In this document: piece by piece, positions 36,727 through 49,179 of the stretch | How positions within the stretch are numbered: the first letter of the stretch is position 1 | How the letters are laid out: each line of letters begins with the position of its first letter | Source of the DNA: Blumeriella jaapii | Lineage: Eukaryota; Ascomycota; Leotiomycetes; Helotiales; Drepanopezizaceae | DNA length: 64,000 bases | NCBI GenBank assembly: GCA_009599575.1 | Contig: VWND01000076.1 | Coordinates: 1,116,001 to 1,180,000, forward strand | Direction: 5' to 3' | Notes under the pieces: generated by a model | The model's input: only the letters and a program-made list of their open reading frames with translations | Told to the model about the DNA's origin: nothing | The model's database searches: none | Program-made: the position numbers and the translations under genes

Positions 36727-36880
36727 ATCGGATGTGAACTAGAGACTGAATTGTTTGGAGGTCTTTGCTGTGTGGCCAGAATCCACAAATTCCACATGAT
36801 GGTATCGGATTTGCACTAGAACTGTATTACTTGGAGGTCTTTGCTGTGTGGCCAGAATCCACAAATTCCATATGATGGTG
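36727..36880. repeat. Imperfect tandem duplication, unit about 76 bp
   Basis: Two copies begin near 36727 and 36803. The second half of the unit (GGAGGTCTTTGCTGTGTGGC and about 30 bases beyond) is nearly identical in both; the first half is diverged. It lies just downstream of the RPT4 stop, in 3' UTR or flank. Confidence 0.75.
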
Positions 36881-36948
36881 TTGTACAAAGTCGAGGTCAT
36901 GCTCAACGGTATGCCGGGGCGCCAACGCAAGAAACAGACCGCCTTCCT

Positions 36949-38264
36949 CTACAGCTTTTGGTATTCCAGCTTCCCCTCTAATTTCTTCGATTCTGCAACC
37001 TTGCGCACTGCCTTGTTGAAATCATCTTGGTTAACTGCATCCCGATAATCTTTGATGGCGAACAAACCACTAGAACGATTAGCATTCTCAATTTGTATTG
37101 GTGAAAAGAGCACTTACGCCTCCGTCACCACATTTCTCAAGTCAGCACCGTTGAGGCCATCACTCATCTTCACCACGCTCTCGAAATCAACATCTCCTTC
37201 CGTGACCACACCAGCCGCATGGATCTTCATAATCTCCAGCCGACCAACCTCGTTTGGCAGAGGAATCTCGATCTTTCTGTCCAAGCGTCCGGCTCTGAGA
37301 AGTGCGGGATCCAGGGTATCGGGTCGGTTCGTAGCCATGATTATCTTTGTCTTTCCCAGGTAGTCGAAACCATCCAGCTGGTTAAGGAGTTCCATCAACG
37401 TTCTCTGGATTTCACGATCTGCGGAGGTTCCCTCCGAGAATCTGCGCCCTCCGATGGCATCGATTTCGTCCATGAAGATGATGCAGGGCTCGTGCTCCTT
37501 TGCGTATCCGAACATTTCTCTGATCAGGCGTGCAGACTCGCCGATATACTTGTCGACGATCGCCGAAGACACAACTAAGAACAATCAGTCGGTGTGCGAA
37601 TACTATGCGGAATTTCTTACCCTTCAGGAAATTTGTCTCTAGACTGCTGGCTACTGCTCTTGCCAGTAACGTCTTTCCTGTCCCGGGCGGCCCATACAGA
37701 AGTACACCTTTGGGAGGTTTGATACCAACTCTCAGGAACAGCTCCGGATTCTTCAAAGGAAGCTCGATAACCTCCCGCAACTCCCTGATCTGCTCGTTCA
37801 AACCACCAATTCCGCCAAAGCTGACCTGCCCGGGATCTTCCAAGGACATATTATACACAAGCGGGTCGACTTCTCGGGGCAGCATTCGCATGATTGTGAG
37901 AGTGGTCATATCGAGAGCAACACGGGTCCCTTGCTTCAGCGCAACCTTGTCGACCTTCGATCTGCATCCCACCACATATCGGGGACCGGACGAAGCCTTG
38001 ACGATGACTGAGAGAAGTGTTAGTAAAAGGCGTGTCGCCTGCTGCGAGCGGCTTACATCTCTCATCATCAAGCTGCTTTAGCACCTCGCCGATGATTTGG
38101 CCGACACTCTGTAGAGCTTTGATGTTGTCCTCCGTATGGTCGAAATCCTTCTGCAGCCCCTTAATCTCTAACCGCAGCGCCTTCAGCTTTGCTTCCCATT
38201 CTCTTGATTCCAACAGCTTCGCCTTGAAAGATGCGAGCGCGTGTTGACGCTCCTCGTCGGACAT
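36949..38264 (-). CDS. RPT4: 26S proteasome regulatory subunit Rpt4 (AAA ATPase, PSMC6 type)
   Basis: One of six AAA ATPases of the 19S base, which unfold and feed substrates into the 20S core. Exons are 38264..38057, 38007..37621, 37574..37118 and 37069..36949, giving 390 aa, the size of human PSMC6. The N-terminus is a coiled coil (about residues 10-65). The OB region follows, with [12 protein letters not shown] and [15 protein letters not shown]. Walker A is GPPGTGKT, Walker B is [13 protein letters not shown], the second region of homology is [19 protein letters not shown]. The motif [15 protein letters not shown] is diagnostic for Rpt4 (SGAD in most paralogues). The end ([11 protein letters not shown]) lacks an HbYX motif, as in other Rpt4 proteins. 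Confidence 0.96.
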
Positions 38265-39607
38265 GTTGCTGGCTGGAATCGGAGGTCTACAGGATATCGA
38301 AGGAGGAGAAGGCGAAGGCTGCACGGTGGATAGATGGCGGAGGTTGTATCGAAGTTGCGTGGAGTCGGAGTCTGTGTTGACAGCACGTCTCGGCCTCGCT
38401 CTGGGAAACGCGAAGCTCCATCTGCCTAACGACGGTTGGGAACGGAAGGGGCCGCCGTAGACAGACACGTGACGTTCTAGAGCCGAGGGACATCATCTAT
38501 GCCTCAACTTCCAATTCAATCTCAACTCTCATGCTGCCCTCGAAGCTCTTTCTCTATCTGAATATCAGATGCAAGGTCGGCGTACTCGTTTCTTCTGCGA
38601 TAGTCGGCTCTACTGCTATCTGGAATGTTTTGACTATGCTCAACGCATTCGTCTTCTCCAACCACTCGCTGCTCAACCCTGGGAAGCACAACATCAGAGC
38701 CAAAAAGCTATAGACAGTTTTCGTTAGAGACACCATGCGCTACACTGTGCTGTATCTCGAGGACTCGGCCACAAGGTCGGTAAGAAACATCCAAGTATCT
38801 GAAAATTGCAGGCAAGTGTTTCGCTTTTGCGGTCAGGTCACGTCCAAGGAGGGAGACGCTTGGAGGGTACAGTACGTACAGCACAGTACAGTAAAGTACA
38901 GTACAGTTGCTATAGCTATGCTTGGCATCAAGTGGCATTGAGGAAGATGGAGTGAAGTAGGTACTCGAAAACAAAAGCGATGTTAGACTGACTGGTCAAT
39001 ATGGACTCAGAGTATCGTACCCTGTTAGCAGCTTCTCGGACAATACCATACTGTATGTACAGTATCTACAGTACTGCTATCACGCCCGAGTACGCACTTC
39101 TGCAGTGGCTGGTGATCTAGGTTTGATGGCCAAGTGAATGTCCAGTTCACCGCTCGAGTTTCGAGGCTGCAGCGAGTACATATCGATACATAGGTAAGAA
39201 AGTAAAGCAACTACCTCGCACAGGCAATCGAGGGTAAGTAGTTACATTACAGCAGATGCGAGATTTCCGTTGACAAGGCCATATTGGTGCCGCTTCAGGA
39301 GCGTGGGACATCACCGTCGTCAGTGCAGTGTCAGCACATACTGTCTGTACCGTACTGTGCTGTACTGTAGTATATCTTCGATGTCTGCTGCCGTGGATCA
39401 ACCAAGACACAAGGATCTTATTCGCCTAGCAGGACTTGCTCGAAGTGGTCAAGTGCGGATTCTTGTTACAAACCCTCTGACCCCGCCTAACCCTGCTGCT
39501 CCTGCCCTATCCTGTCGAACCCCGCCAACGCAGCTCTTTTTTCAAATCACCAAAAGGGTTCTCACCCCTCCATCCGCACAACAACAACATCCCCTCCATC
39601 ACAACAG
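38265..39607. other. Divergent promoter region between RPT4 and enolase
   Basis: No gene is supported. TACAG repeats lie at 38867-38907, 39047-39076 and 39338-39370. The right part (39470-39607) is strongly pyrimidine-rich with CAACAACAACA, typical of the core promoter and leader of a highly expressed fungal gene. Confidence 0.5.
38867..38907. repeat. TACAG array
   Basis: Eight TACAG/CACAG-type units in 41 bases, between the divergent RPT4 and enolase genes. Confidence 0.7.
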
Positions 39608-41528
<1,921 letters not shown>

Positions 41529-42043
41529 ATCTCGATGCTAGGAGCAGGTAATGGACAGAGCAGCACCACGTCATCAGAGAAGAAGAAGCAATTATGAAAT
41601 GGGCTATGATCCGTCAATGAAAAGTTCAAAGGCATAAAAACTCTGAATTCGATTTTCCCATCATCGTGATACCGTAACCGTGGCCAGAGACGGCCTCCGT
41701 CCGTGAAGATTAGCTGGTACTGTACCGACTCATGCCTTGGGATACCTCTACATCTTGAGAGCTTGACGTATCATGAATTGTTTGCAGAAATGATGGAGAA
41801 ACAGTTCGGAAAGTCAATGGCTGGCAAATGTTAAGAGGAACGTGCGAAACCAGATTCTGGTCCGTGTCCCTACAAGCGGGATCAGGCCGCAACTTACTTA
41901 CCTAAGCTCTGGCCTGGCGGCCTTCCCCTCCAAGTCCCGGCACACTCTCTCCTTCACAACATCGCACACAAATCTCCGAAAATCTCCAGAGAGACACTCC
42001 GAACGCTTCTCACCAACCACGCAGACCCCGTACAACCGCCAAA
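41529..42043. other. Intergenic region between enolase and HCR1
   Basis: It contains the enolase 3' UTR and the HCR1 promoter. The last 150 bases are CT-rich. No gene is seen. Confidence 0.45.
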
Positions 42044-43093
42044 ATGCCCGAGAAATGGGGTACGTTCACATGCTCTCGCTCTCAACGCATTATCTGGCGC
42101 GCCGTTCCTCTACACGGCGCGTCTCCTGTCTTGCTGGCCGTTTGAGGGCCCATGAGATCGACCTTGCAGGAGCCTATGTACGATGATGATGTGCAACAAG
42201 AACACTTAGCTGACCGCTGTTTCTGCGAGAGTAGACGACGATGAGGACAGTTCGACTCCTCCCTCCTCGCCCCCGACCACCGCCGCGGCTGCCCGCAGAA
42301 AGTTTGACGACGAGGAAGACGATAGCGATGTGCTAGACAGCTGGGATGCGGCCGAGGATTCTGAGGTCGAGCGCGAGAAGGCAAAGGCCGCGGCTGAGCG
42401 AAAGGCCAAGGCAGACGCTGAGGCGGCTGCCAACAAGAAGAGCAAGGCTCAGCGCATCGCAGAGAAGCAGGCTGAAAAGGCGCGCAGACTTGCAGAGGAG
42501 AGCGACGAGGAGAGCAGTGAAGAGGATGAAGCTGAGCGACGCGAACGCCTCCTTCGCACCGAGCAGGAATCCGACCTTAAACACGCGGAGGATCTGTTCG
42601 GCAACATCGGCATTAGCAACTCCCGCAAAGTCACCACTGCTGCTAACGCCGTGCAAATCGACTCCAAGGACCCAACTTCGACCGTTGATTTGACTGCTCT
42701 CCCGCTCTTTGACCCCAAGACCAAGTTGCAGTTCGAGAAACTCCGCGACACTCTTGTTCCTGTCATCTCCAACAATGCTAAGAAGGCTCAATATGTTATT
42801 TTTTTGCAGGAGTTCACAAAGCAACTCGCCAAGGAACTTCCTAGCGATCAGATCAAGAAGATTGCAAGCACACTCACTGCTTTGAGCAACGAGAAGTTGA
42901 AAGAGGAGAAGATGGCCGAAAAGGGAGGCAAGAAGAGCAAGGCTCAGAAGACAAAGGTTGCGTTGGTTGCGAACAGAAACGTCTCTGCTGTGGCCGATAC
43001 ACAGGCTTACAACGACGATTTTGGAGAGTAAGTGCTACAAAATATCTTCGCAAGAACTGGTACTAATTAATGCACAGCGACGATTTTATGTGA
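42044..43093 (+). CDS. HCR1: Eukaryotic translation initiation factor 3 subunit J (eIF3j/Hcr1)
   Basis: A loosely bound eIF3 subunit at the ribosomal decoding centre, with roles in start-site selection, termination and recycling. Exons are 42044..42059, 42235..43027 and 43078..43093, giving 274 aa. Both end exons are only 16 nt. Exon 1 encodes MPEKW plus one base, and the splice restores the family start MPxKWDDDE. Conserved blocks: FDDEEDD then VLDSWDAAEDSEVEREKAKA; a long Ala/Lys/Glu coiled coil; DLKHAEDLFGNIG; TVDLTALPLFDPKTKLQFEKLR; KQLAKELPSDQIKKIASTL. The Lys-rich C-terminus ends DDFGDDDFM, matching the acidic end of fungal homologues. Both introns have good donors and acceptors. Confidence 0.93.
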
Positions 43094-43797
43094 AGCAATC
43101 CACACATTCATGCAGTGTTTGCACAAGCACCTTCTTCTGAATGTAACCCCGCCAGTATTGCACAACCTCCACCAGCGCCCAACCCCCGCAGATAACAATA
43201 GCTTCCGTCGGACCGCCAGCTATAGTACGCGACAGCCTTCGATCCCCCAGGGTGGACCCTCGTTCCTACCTATTAGGTCATCGTGGTATATCTCAGAGGA
43301 TGATCAACGCGTGATTGGGGAGGATGAGCTTGCACGGGGCTAGATTTGGAAGACTGAGGGCCTTTCCTTTTATTAGAGACTGCTTTCCGGACGCGATGTC
43401 AGCGCGCATTACGTCGAGCTTTTGCGCTAATGCTTCTCGGTTGGCAAGAGCATGGATTTGGTAGAGGATAGTGCAGACTCAATCTGAAGTTACGCCACGC
43501 CGCTGCCATTTCTACATAATTGATTAGGTACCGTAACCGAGTGCTAGTCGAGCGTCCTTCTCGTTGCCTTGGTCTTATCCCAAATGCCGCACAGAGGTTC
43601 CCAGTACGCCTGTAATGGCTCGTGGAACTGATAAGGATCTTCGCCTTCTCGGCTTTGTCTCATCATCCTCCGAGTATGCACTTCTTAAACCTAGGCTGCT
43701 TGCAGCAAAGCCCAGCCGTTCCAAAGTCAACAAATCCTTGAATAGGTATGATGCAAAACTCCAACCCCGAACCGTTTTCCCGCGCATACTTACTTGA
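43094..43797. other. Intergenic 3' regions
   Basis: This stretch separates convergent HCR1 and UTP23. No supported gene or RNA is seen. Confidence 0.45.
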
Positions 43798-44887
43798 CTA
43801 CTCATTTTCAACAGCCGTCGCCGGCGCATCAGTAGTGGCAGCCTCTATTCCACCACTACCAGCTCCCGCTTTTGGTTTCCTCTTTCGTTTCCTCTTGCCG
43901 GTCTGCTCTCCTTGCTCCGTGCTCCCCTCGACCTTCCCGTCTGCCTTCTTCTCGCTCTTCCCCTCCCCCACAGCGACGGCTTTCTTTTTCTTGGGCATGC
44001 TCAAAGGATTGGGCTCCTTGGGTCCTTTCTTCTTCTTCTTTTTCGGTTTCTCTACCTCCCCCTCCCCAGCGCCCTCCTCGTCGTCTTCTCTAGCCCTCTT
44101 CACCCCCCTCCCCACACCACTCTTCAAGCCCGCCCGGAACTTCACCCTCTCCTCCCTCTCCCTCATGCCCCTGCTCCCTTCGGCCATCGGCTCCATGATC
44201 ATCACGCTGCGACTGATGTACACCAGCGGCACGCCCAGCACCTCGCGCATCGCCTTCCTCACGCCCAGGTCCTGGCTCGCGACCACGTAGCGGTTCTTGT
44301 TGGTCTTGGAACCCTTGGGATCGACGACGGAGCCGAGGCACGCCGACGTCGACAGCGGCTCCGGAAATTCCGAGGGCAGGTGGCCACAGCGCCGCCGCTC
44401 GAAGGTTTTGGCTTTGTCGATGAGATAGGAGACACCGGGCTCCGAGGAGGCGGCATAGAGGTGGCGCATGCAGCATTGGGTTATCACTAGGGTAGAGTTC
44501 GTCAATCCGCTGGTCGTGTGGAGGGATACGAGCGCGCACGCGGTCTGGGGAGCGAGAATTGTGGGAGGGCGAGGAAATAGGACTGCGATTCGGGTTTCAA
44601 CGTACTCGGTTTCACTTGACCGTGGAGCGTCCTCTCCAGTCCGCCGACTAGGTCCATCTTGAATCTGTCCGCGTCCTTGATCATGTCTGCATCAACTATG
44701 AATCCCTCACGTTAGCACGTCTCTCTCGCGAACCAAACTGGACTGGACCAGACCAGACCCAATCCAAGAAAAAGCACAAGTCGAGCTGGGGAAACCTACG
44801 CAGCACTTGATACGGTTCGCGGAAGCCATAGCTCAGCCCGTACTGCTGCATGAGCTTCCGGTACTGCTTCGATCGCTTGCCCCTCAT
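43798..44887 (-). CDS. UTP23: rRNA-processing protein UTP23 (PIN-domain, SSU processome)
   Basis: A nucleolar SSU processome factor needed for early 18S rRNA cleavage and release of the snR30 snoRNP. Exons are 44887..44800, 44695..44606 and 44486..43798, giving 288 aa. The N-terminus MRGKRSKQYRKLMQQYGLSY with GFREPYQVLLDADMI is diagnostic. The PIN-like fold continues with KPMITQCCMRHLY, ERRRCGHL and NRYVVASQD then GVPLVYISRSVMIMEP. Cys residues in the CCMRHLY and RRCGHL blocks match the zinc-binding positions of the family. The last ~90 residues form a Lys/Arg-rich, disordered tail with SMPKKKK, a likely nucleolar signal and RNA-contact region. The 119-nt second intron is long for the window. 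Confidence 0.94.
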
Positions 44888-45530
44888 GTTGGGTGCTGAT
44901 ATGTGGTGTTGGCGATGCAGGTAAGAAGTTTTTCATGGGTTTGATGGTTGCGATTCTACCTAAGGAATTGGAAAAAAGATTGGCGCTAAGATTAGATAAG
45001 GACGAGGCTGAGATTGGAAGCGAGGGGTCGAGGGTCAAATGTGAAGCGAGGGGTCGAGGGTCAAATGTGCGACTTGTGTAAGTAAGAAGAAACCTTTGCA
45101 CCGGCAAGGAACGGCTTGCAAGCTCAAATCCGACTAGCTGGTTCTGATCAAGAGTCGAGAGTAAGGCAGGTATCGTGAAGTCGTGACGTTATACTTGTAC
45201 CAGCCCAGCCTTTGCTTCGCGCTTCAGTTGTTGTTGACACCTTAGGTAATGATTTTCTTCTTGTCTTTATGTAGCTAGGATGGCCTTTCTATCAAGAGCT
45301 GTAGCACTAAATCATGACACTTTTTACGTCCTGCCCTCCCGAACTGGCCAGGGTATTCTCTCTGGAGTGATGCGCTTCTCGATCGTCCATTTTGGACCTC
45401 GTCGTTCTCGTCACCGATTCTTGGCAAGCTCTCACTCCATAGGATCCCAATATGGTACCCGACTTTCTGATAGACCCCTGGTCAGGCAGGTCATGAGGGT
45501 TTTCTTTTTCTCGGTGTCTACCATCCAGCC
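44888..45530. other. Upstream region of UTP23 with a 26-bp tandem duplication
   Basis: No gene is seen. A 26-base unit is perfectly duplicated at 45018-45043 and 45044-45069, about 130-180 bases upstream of the UTP23 start. Confidence 0.5.
45018..45069. repeat. Perfect 26-bp tandem duplication
   Basis: Two identical head-to-tail copies starting AAGCGAGGGGTCGAGGGTCA. The lack of any mismatch points to a recent event. Confidence 0.85.
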
Positions 45531-46789
45531 TCATCCTTTGCTACGCCTACACAGAGCTGCAACCACGCTGATATCGTCCAGTTTACCTAGGCAGTGTTAA
45601 TCAGGTCCCATACATTCCCGAGGGGTGCTTACCTCCTTCCATTGCAAGCCCTTCCTCCACCGCATGTTCCATAAACGGACTCTCTGCAAATGGGTCTGTA
45701 GCAATTTCTCTTGCAGCCTTCATCAACTCTTCGGCCACGAACTTCATGCCTCCACCGGCTCCGCCTGTTCTATCACCACTACATCTCCCGGCCCTACCAC
45801 TTTCCCATTTCTGTATACTATCAACCACATTCTGGACGATTTCATGCTCCCACAAGTTGTCAATAACCCCATCGGACATGGCAAGTACCACGTCATTCTC
45901 TGCTATCTCGACCTTATCCATCACTGCATTCTCCCAAGGGGTATCTGGACTGTTTGTCCCTAGCTGCCTAGGACAATCGAACCAATGCCACTGTTCCGTA
46001 GTTTTGTAAATGGTCTTCGAGTCTCTCGGTCGGATGACGAGAATTTGCGAATCACCCAGATTGGTGACGTAGAGAACAGGCGTCGGAGGTGCATTCGGGT
46101 CCGCCTCTGATTTCTCGAAGTGCAGTTGAGCCCCGGACGCTGTCGTTGTCCCTTGCCATTTGTTCGGGGAAGATGTTACCTCGAGTGTTTGTTCGTAGGC
46201 CTTTTGCAGATAGTCTATCGGTGTTGGGATGTACAATTGACCCGAAGGCCGTACTCTGTTCGTGTCTGTCTCCGCTTCCACAGCCCAAAAATGCAGCATG
46301 AGTCTTGCCCAGAGCCTGTTCGGAGTTAGCGATTCTCTAGCGAGCGCAAGGAGAGATTGCCAACCCAGCATGACCCCCTGGCCTTGTAGACCAGGCGCCT
46401 ACTCCGTCGTTGGCTGCGATGAAGTGATCACTGGCATATACCGCATCGTCTCCGTTCGTGTATCCTCGGATCATCTGTCCGTGGACGAGAGGTCGCCTGT
46501 CGCGGCTTTGGTCGTGAGTGCTGAGCGGATCTGAAAATGAGCCCGAGGGCGGGGAGGAAAACGGCGGGGGAAAGGGTCGCGGGGCTCTCTTTGCAAAAAG
46601 CGCAAAACCGGTCTCGAAATGAAACGGCAGAGGCTCTCTGCCCAGCGCGGGCACGTCGTCAGCGCTGGTCGACGTCGCGGGCGCAACCAAGTCGGAGCGG
46701 CATGGCGGAGCGCTTCTGGTGAGAGAACGGCGAGGCTGAGGAGGAGGTATGGCTCGCGCAATTGGTAGTCGAAAGGCCGACCTCCTCAT
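45531..46789 (-). CDS. PTC7: PP2C-family protein phosphatase, Ptc7-like (mitochondrial)
   Basis: Ptc7 is a Mg/Mn-dependent Ser/Thr phosphatase of the mitochondrion that activates Coq7 in coenzyme Q synthesis (yeast knowledge). Exons are 46789..46365, 46315..45633 and 45586..45531, giving 387 aa. The N-terminus (MRRSAFRLPIARAI, rich in Arg/Ser/Pro, no acids) looks like a mitochondrial targeting sequence. PP2C motifs: GDDAVYASDHFIAANDGVGAW with metal-binding Asp, TNLGDSQILVIR, and VVLAMSDGVIDNLWEHEI. The first intron has an unusual GTTGGC donor but a good CTAAC branch site, and the join HAG-LWARL fits the family. The last short exon gives KLDDISVVAAL, the conserved C-terminal metal site; without it the enzyme would lack this Asp. 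It acts alone, with no linked partner. Confidence 0.9.
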
Positions 46790-48510
46790 GCCAGCGTTGT
46801 GGAGGGACAGAGGGTGTCTGGAAGGGGGGAAGCGATAGACAAGGCACGATCAGATGTCCTTTGTGCGAGACGGACGGGTTGCGTTGCGATGCGTTGCAGA
46901 GCGTTCGGTGGTTTCTAGTTCTTGATCGAGGCCCAACAGTTCTAAGTGGCACGGCACGGCGAAACACGGGAGGAGTGCGGGCCTTGAACCGAAAATTGGG
47001 ATTTTTTTTTCGATACGGTAATAACCGTGCATCTATTTAGCATTGTACTCGATGGAAGGATTTGTAGACTGGAGAAGATGTTTGTGGTAAGTAATGCTCC
47101 GTTGAAACGAATCATGTTCTGAATTCGCAAATTAAAAAGTGGATCTGTGAACAATAGTGGTGATGTACTCGTAGACGAGATGAACAATGGTTGGATTTGT
47201 CACAGCGTTGATGGAAACCGATCGTATTGATGAAGGATAGTTGTATTCGAAGGGTTTCGTTACCAGTACGTACAACACAGTCATCTCGAGATTGACATCT
47301 TGAAATTTGCTCTACTGTCGCCCCTCCCCCCCACCTCTTCATTTTCCACAACAAAGCTTCACCTGCACAGTACATACTTGATTGGGTACTTATGTCCATG
47401 TTGTATTAATCAACTTTGGAAGGGTCACCATGGCCCACGAATCGAATCGGTGCAACTTGCAGATGCCGTACCCTTTACTTTGCACTGTTAGATTTCCGCC
47501 AGCTGCGACTTTAGTCTACGTGGGAATTGATCTTTGTCGGAGCAACGTACGATATCTATGTACGTCAGTCAGCCTTGCATGCATCGGTCTTTTTCCTGAG
47601 GGCAATTCCGTTTCTGAAGCCGAGCGGGACTTAGTGGCTGTAGAGCAGTGAATAGAGCAGTGAATAGAGCTTTATCGCAGCCGACCGCTACGTATAAGAA
47701 AGGCCGCCGACTCACAAGAGACCCCTCCTTTCCTTCTTCAACATGGTTAAAACCTTCGCAATTCAATGCCACAGTGGGGCTTTTACAGCCGATTAAACAT
47801 CCAGCTAAGCTGAGAAGCACTCATGCAGCTAAAAGGTCTATCCTCATGTCTGCATATTTTCACTCCACAGATCCGGGACATAGGGGTACTTCGTACCGAG
47901 AATCAGAATCCGAGATTTCCCGAGAATGTATTTCTTTTGCTTGAGATTTTGTACAGCCTCATGAATTCTTGTGGTTTGTACCTTACAGTACAGTACTGCG
48001 AAAGCGGCCGAGGTGCAGACCTGACTTCGTACGACCGACTTCTTGGCAACACGAGTACAGACACACCATGTACCGCACAGTTTAGTACAGTACAGTACCT
48101 ACGCCAGCATCGGTTTGATCGGATAGATCGGATATCGATCCGCATACGATGCGGATTTCGTGGCGCTATTTATCGGGGGATCAAGGGCCATCTCTTATCC
48201 CCGGCACAGCTGCGCCTACAGCACAAGCATATACACAGCAGATCCACCAAACAACCTCTTGCCAATGCTGCGGTTAGTCGGATTAGTCCTGGATGAGGTT
48301 TCGCACCGTACTTGTTGCAATTTATTTGGTGTTGGAGGTTGGATACCAAGCGTCCTGTAGTGGTTCAGCGCCACAGGACTGACGTGTTCTTGCGGGCCAA
48401 GACGCGTCCAGCTGGGCAGTGTCGAGCGGACAGCGAGCTCAGGAGGCTGAAACCCTGGTGTTGATGAATCAGCCAAGAAGCCGTTGCGTGAAGACGACTA
48501 TACTTACAGT

Positions 48511-48535
48511 AGAGTAGAGTAGAGTAGAGTAGAGT
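48511..48535. repeat. (AGAGT)5 microsatellite
   Basis: Five perfect AGAGT units directly after a TACAGT step. Confidence 0.85.
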
Positions 48536-48634
48536 ACGTTACATATGTAGTCGACGATGTCTTGCTCAAAGGAAGTATGTATCGTATAGACATACAGTAC
48601 TGTGCAGTACTGCAAGTCAGCATCGTTGGTAAAC

Positions 48635-48695
48635 CGTACATTACTGTACATTACTGTGTGTATTACTGTACATGACTGTACATTACTGTAGTACA
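48635..48695. repeat. Tandem ATTACTGTAC-type decamer array
   Basis: A 10-base unit ATTACTGTAC is repeated about six times with small changes. It contains the same CTGTA core as the other tracts. Confidence 0.7.
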
Positions 48696-49179
48696 GGACT
48701 AATCGACCGCTTCTAACTTGTTTCATCCTAGCCGGCTTTTAGCCCCCCGGATCTCAACCCCAGTGACGACCTCGTTCCTTTCTCGTCTCGAAACAAGACC
48801 CGACCCTCCGGCCCACAAGCTAAACTAACCACAGTCCTTTACTGCTGCTAACATTCCTTCCCAAAACCTTAACCCTGACTCTTCACCCCTTCTTCTTGGA
48901 TTCCGCAGCTTTTCGAAATACCACCTCCTAATCCTACACTTCATCGTCTGCGACACACTGTTCCGTCGTCGAGCTGCATGCCCGCCAGCTGATCCGCCGC
49001 TGCCCGCATATGTTCGGAAGATACAACTAGAAAAAAGCACAACCGGACCCCCGGAACCCCGGAATACCGAAGGCCAGAATCCCAAAGGCCAGAAGGCCAC
49101 ATTCTCAAGGATACTTCCTCAAGATATTCAAGAACAACATACACCACACTCACTCTCTCACACCAGCCGCTTCTTCAAG

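Larger units (their letters stand above)
46790..49179. other. Gene-poor stretch with CTGTA and AGAGT repeats
   Basis: No gene is supported in 2.4 kb. TACAG/CTGTA tracts lie at 47984-47998, 48082-48098 and 48635-48695, and an (AGAGT)5 tract at 48511-48535. The last ~400 bases are C/T/A-rich and lead into the gene at 49180. Confidence 0.4.

Noticed and set aside
43748..44490. Long plus-strand frames opposite UTP23
   Set aside because: They are shadows of the Lys/Glu-rich UTP23 tail; UTP23 is clearly the real gene.
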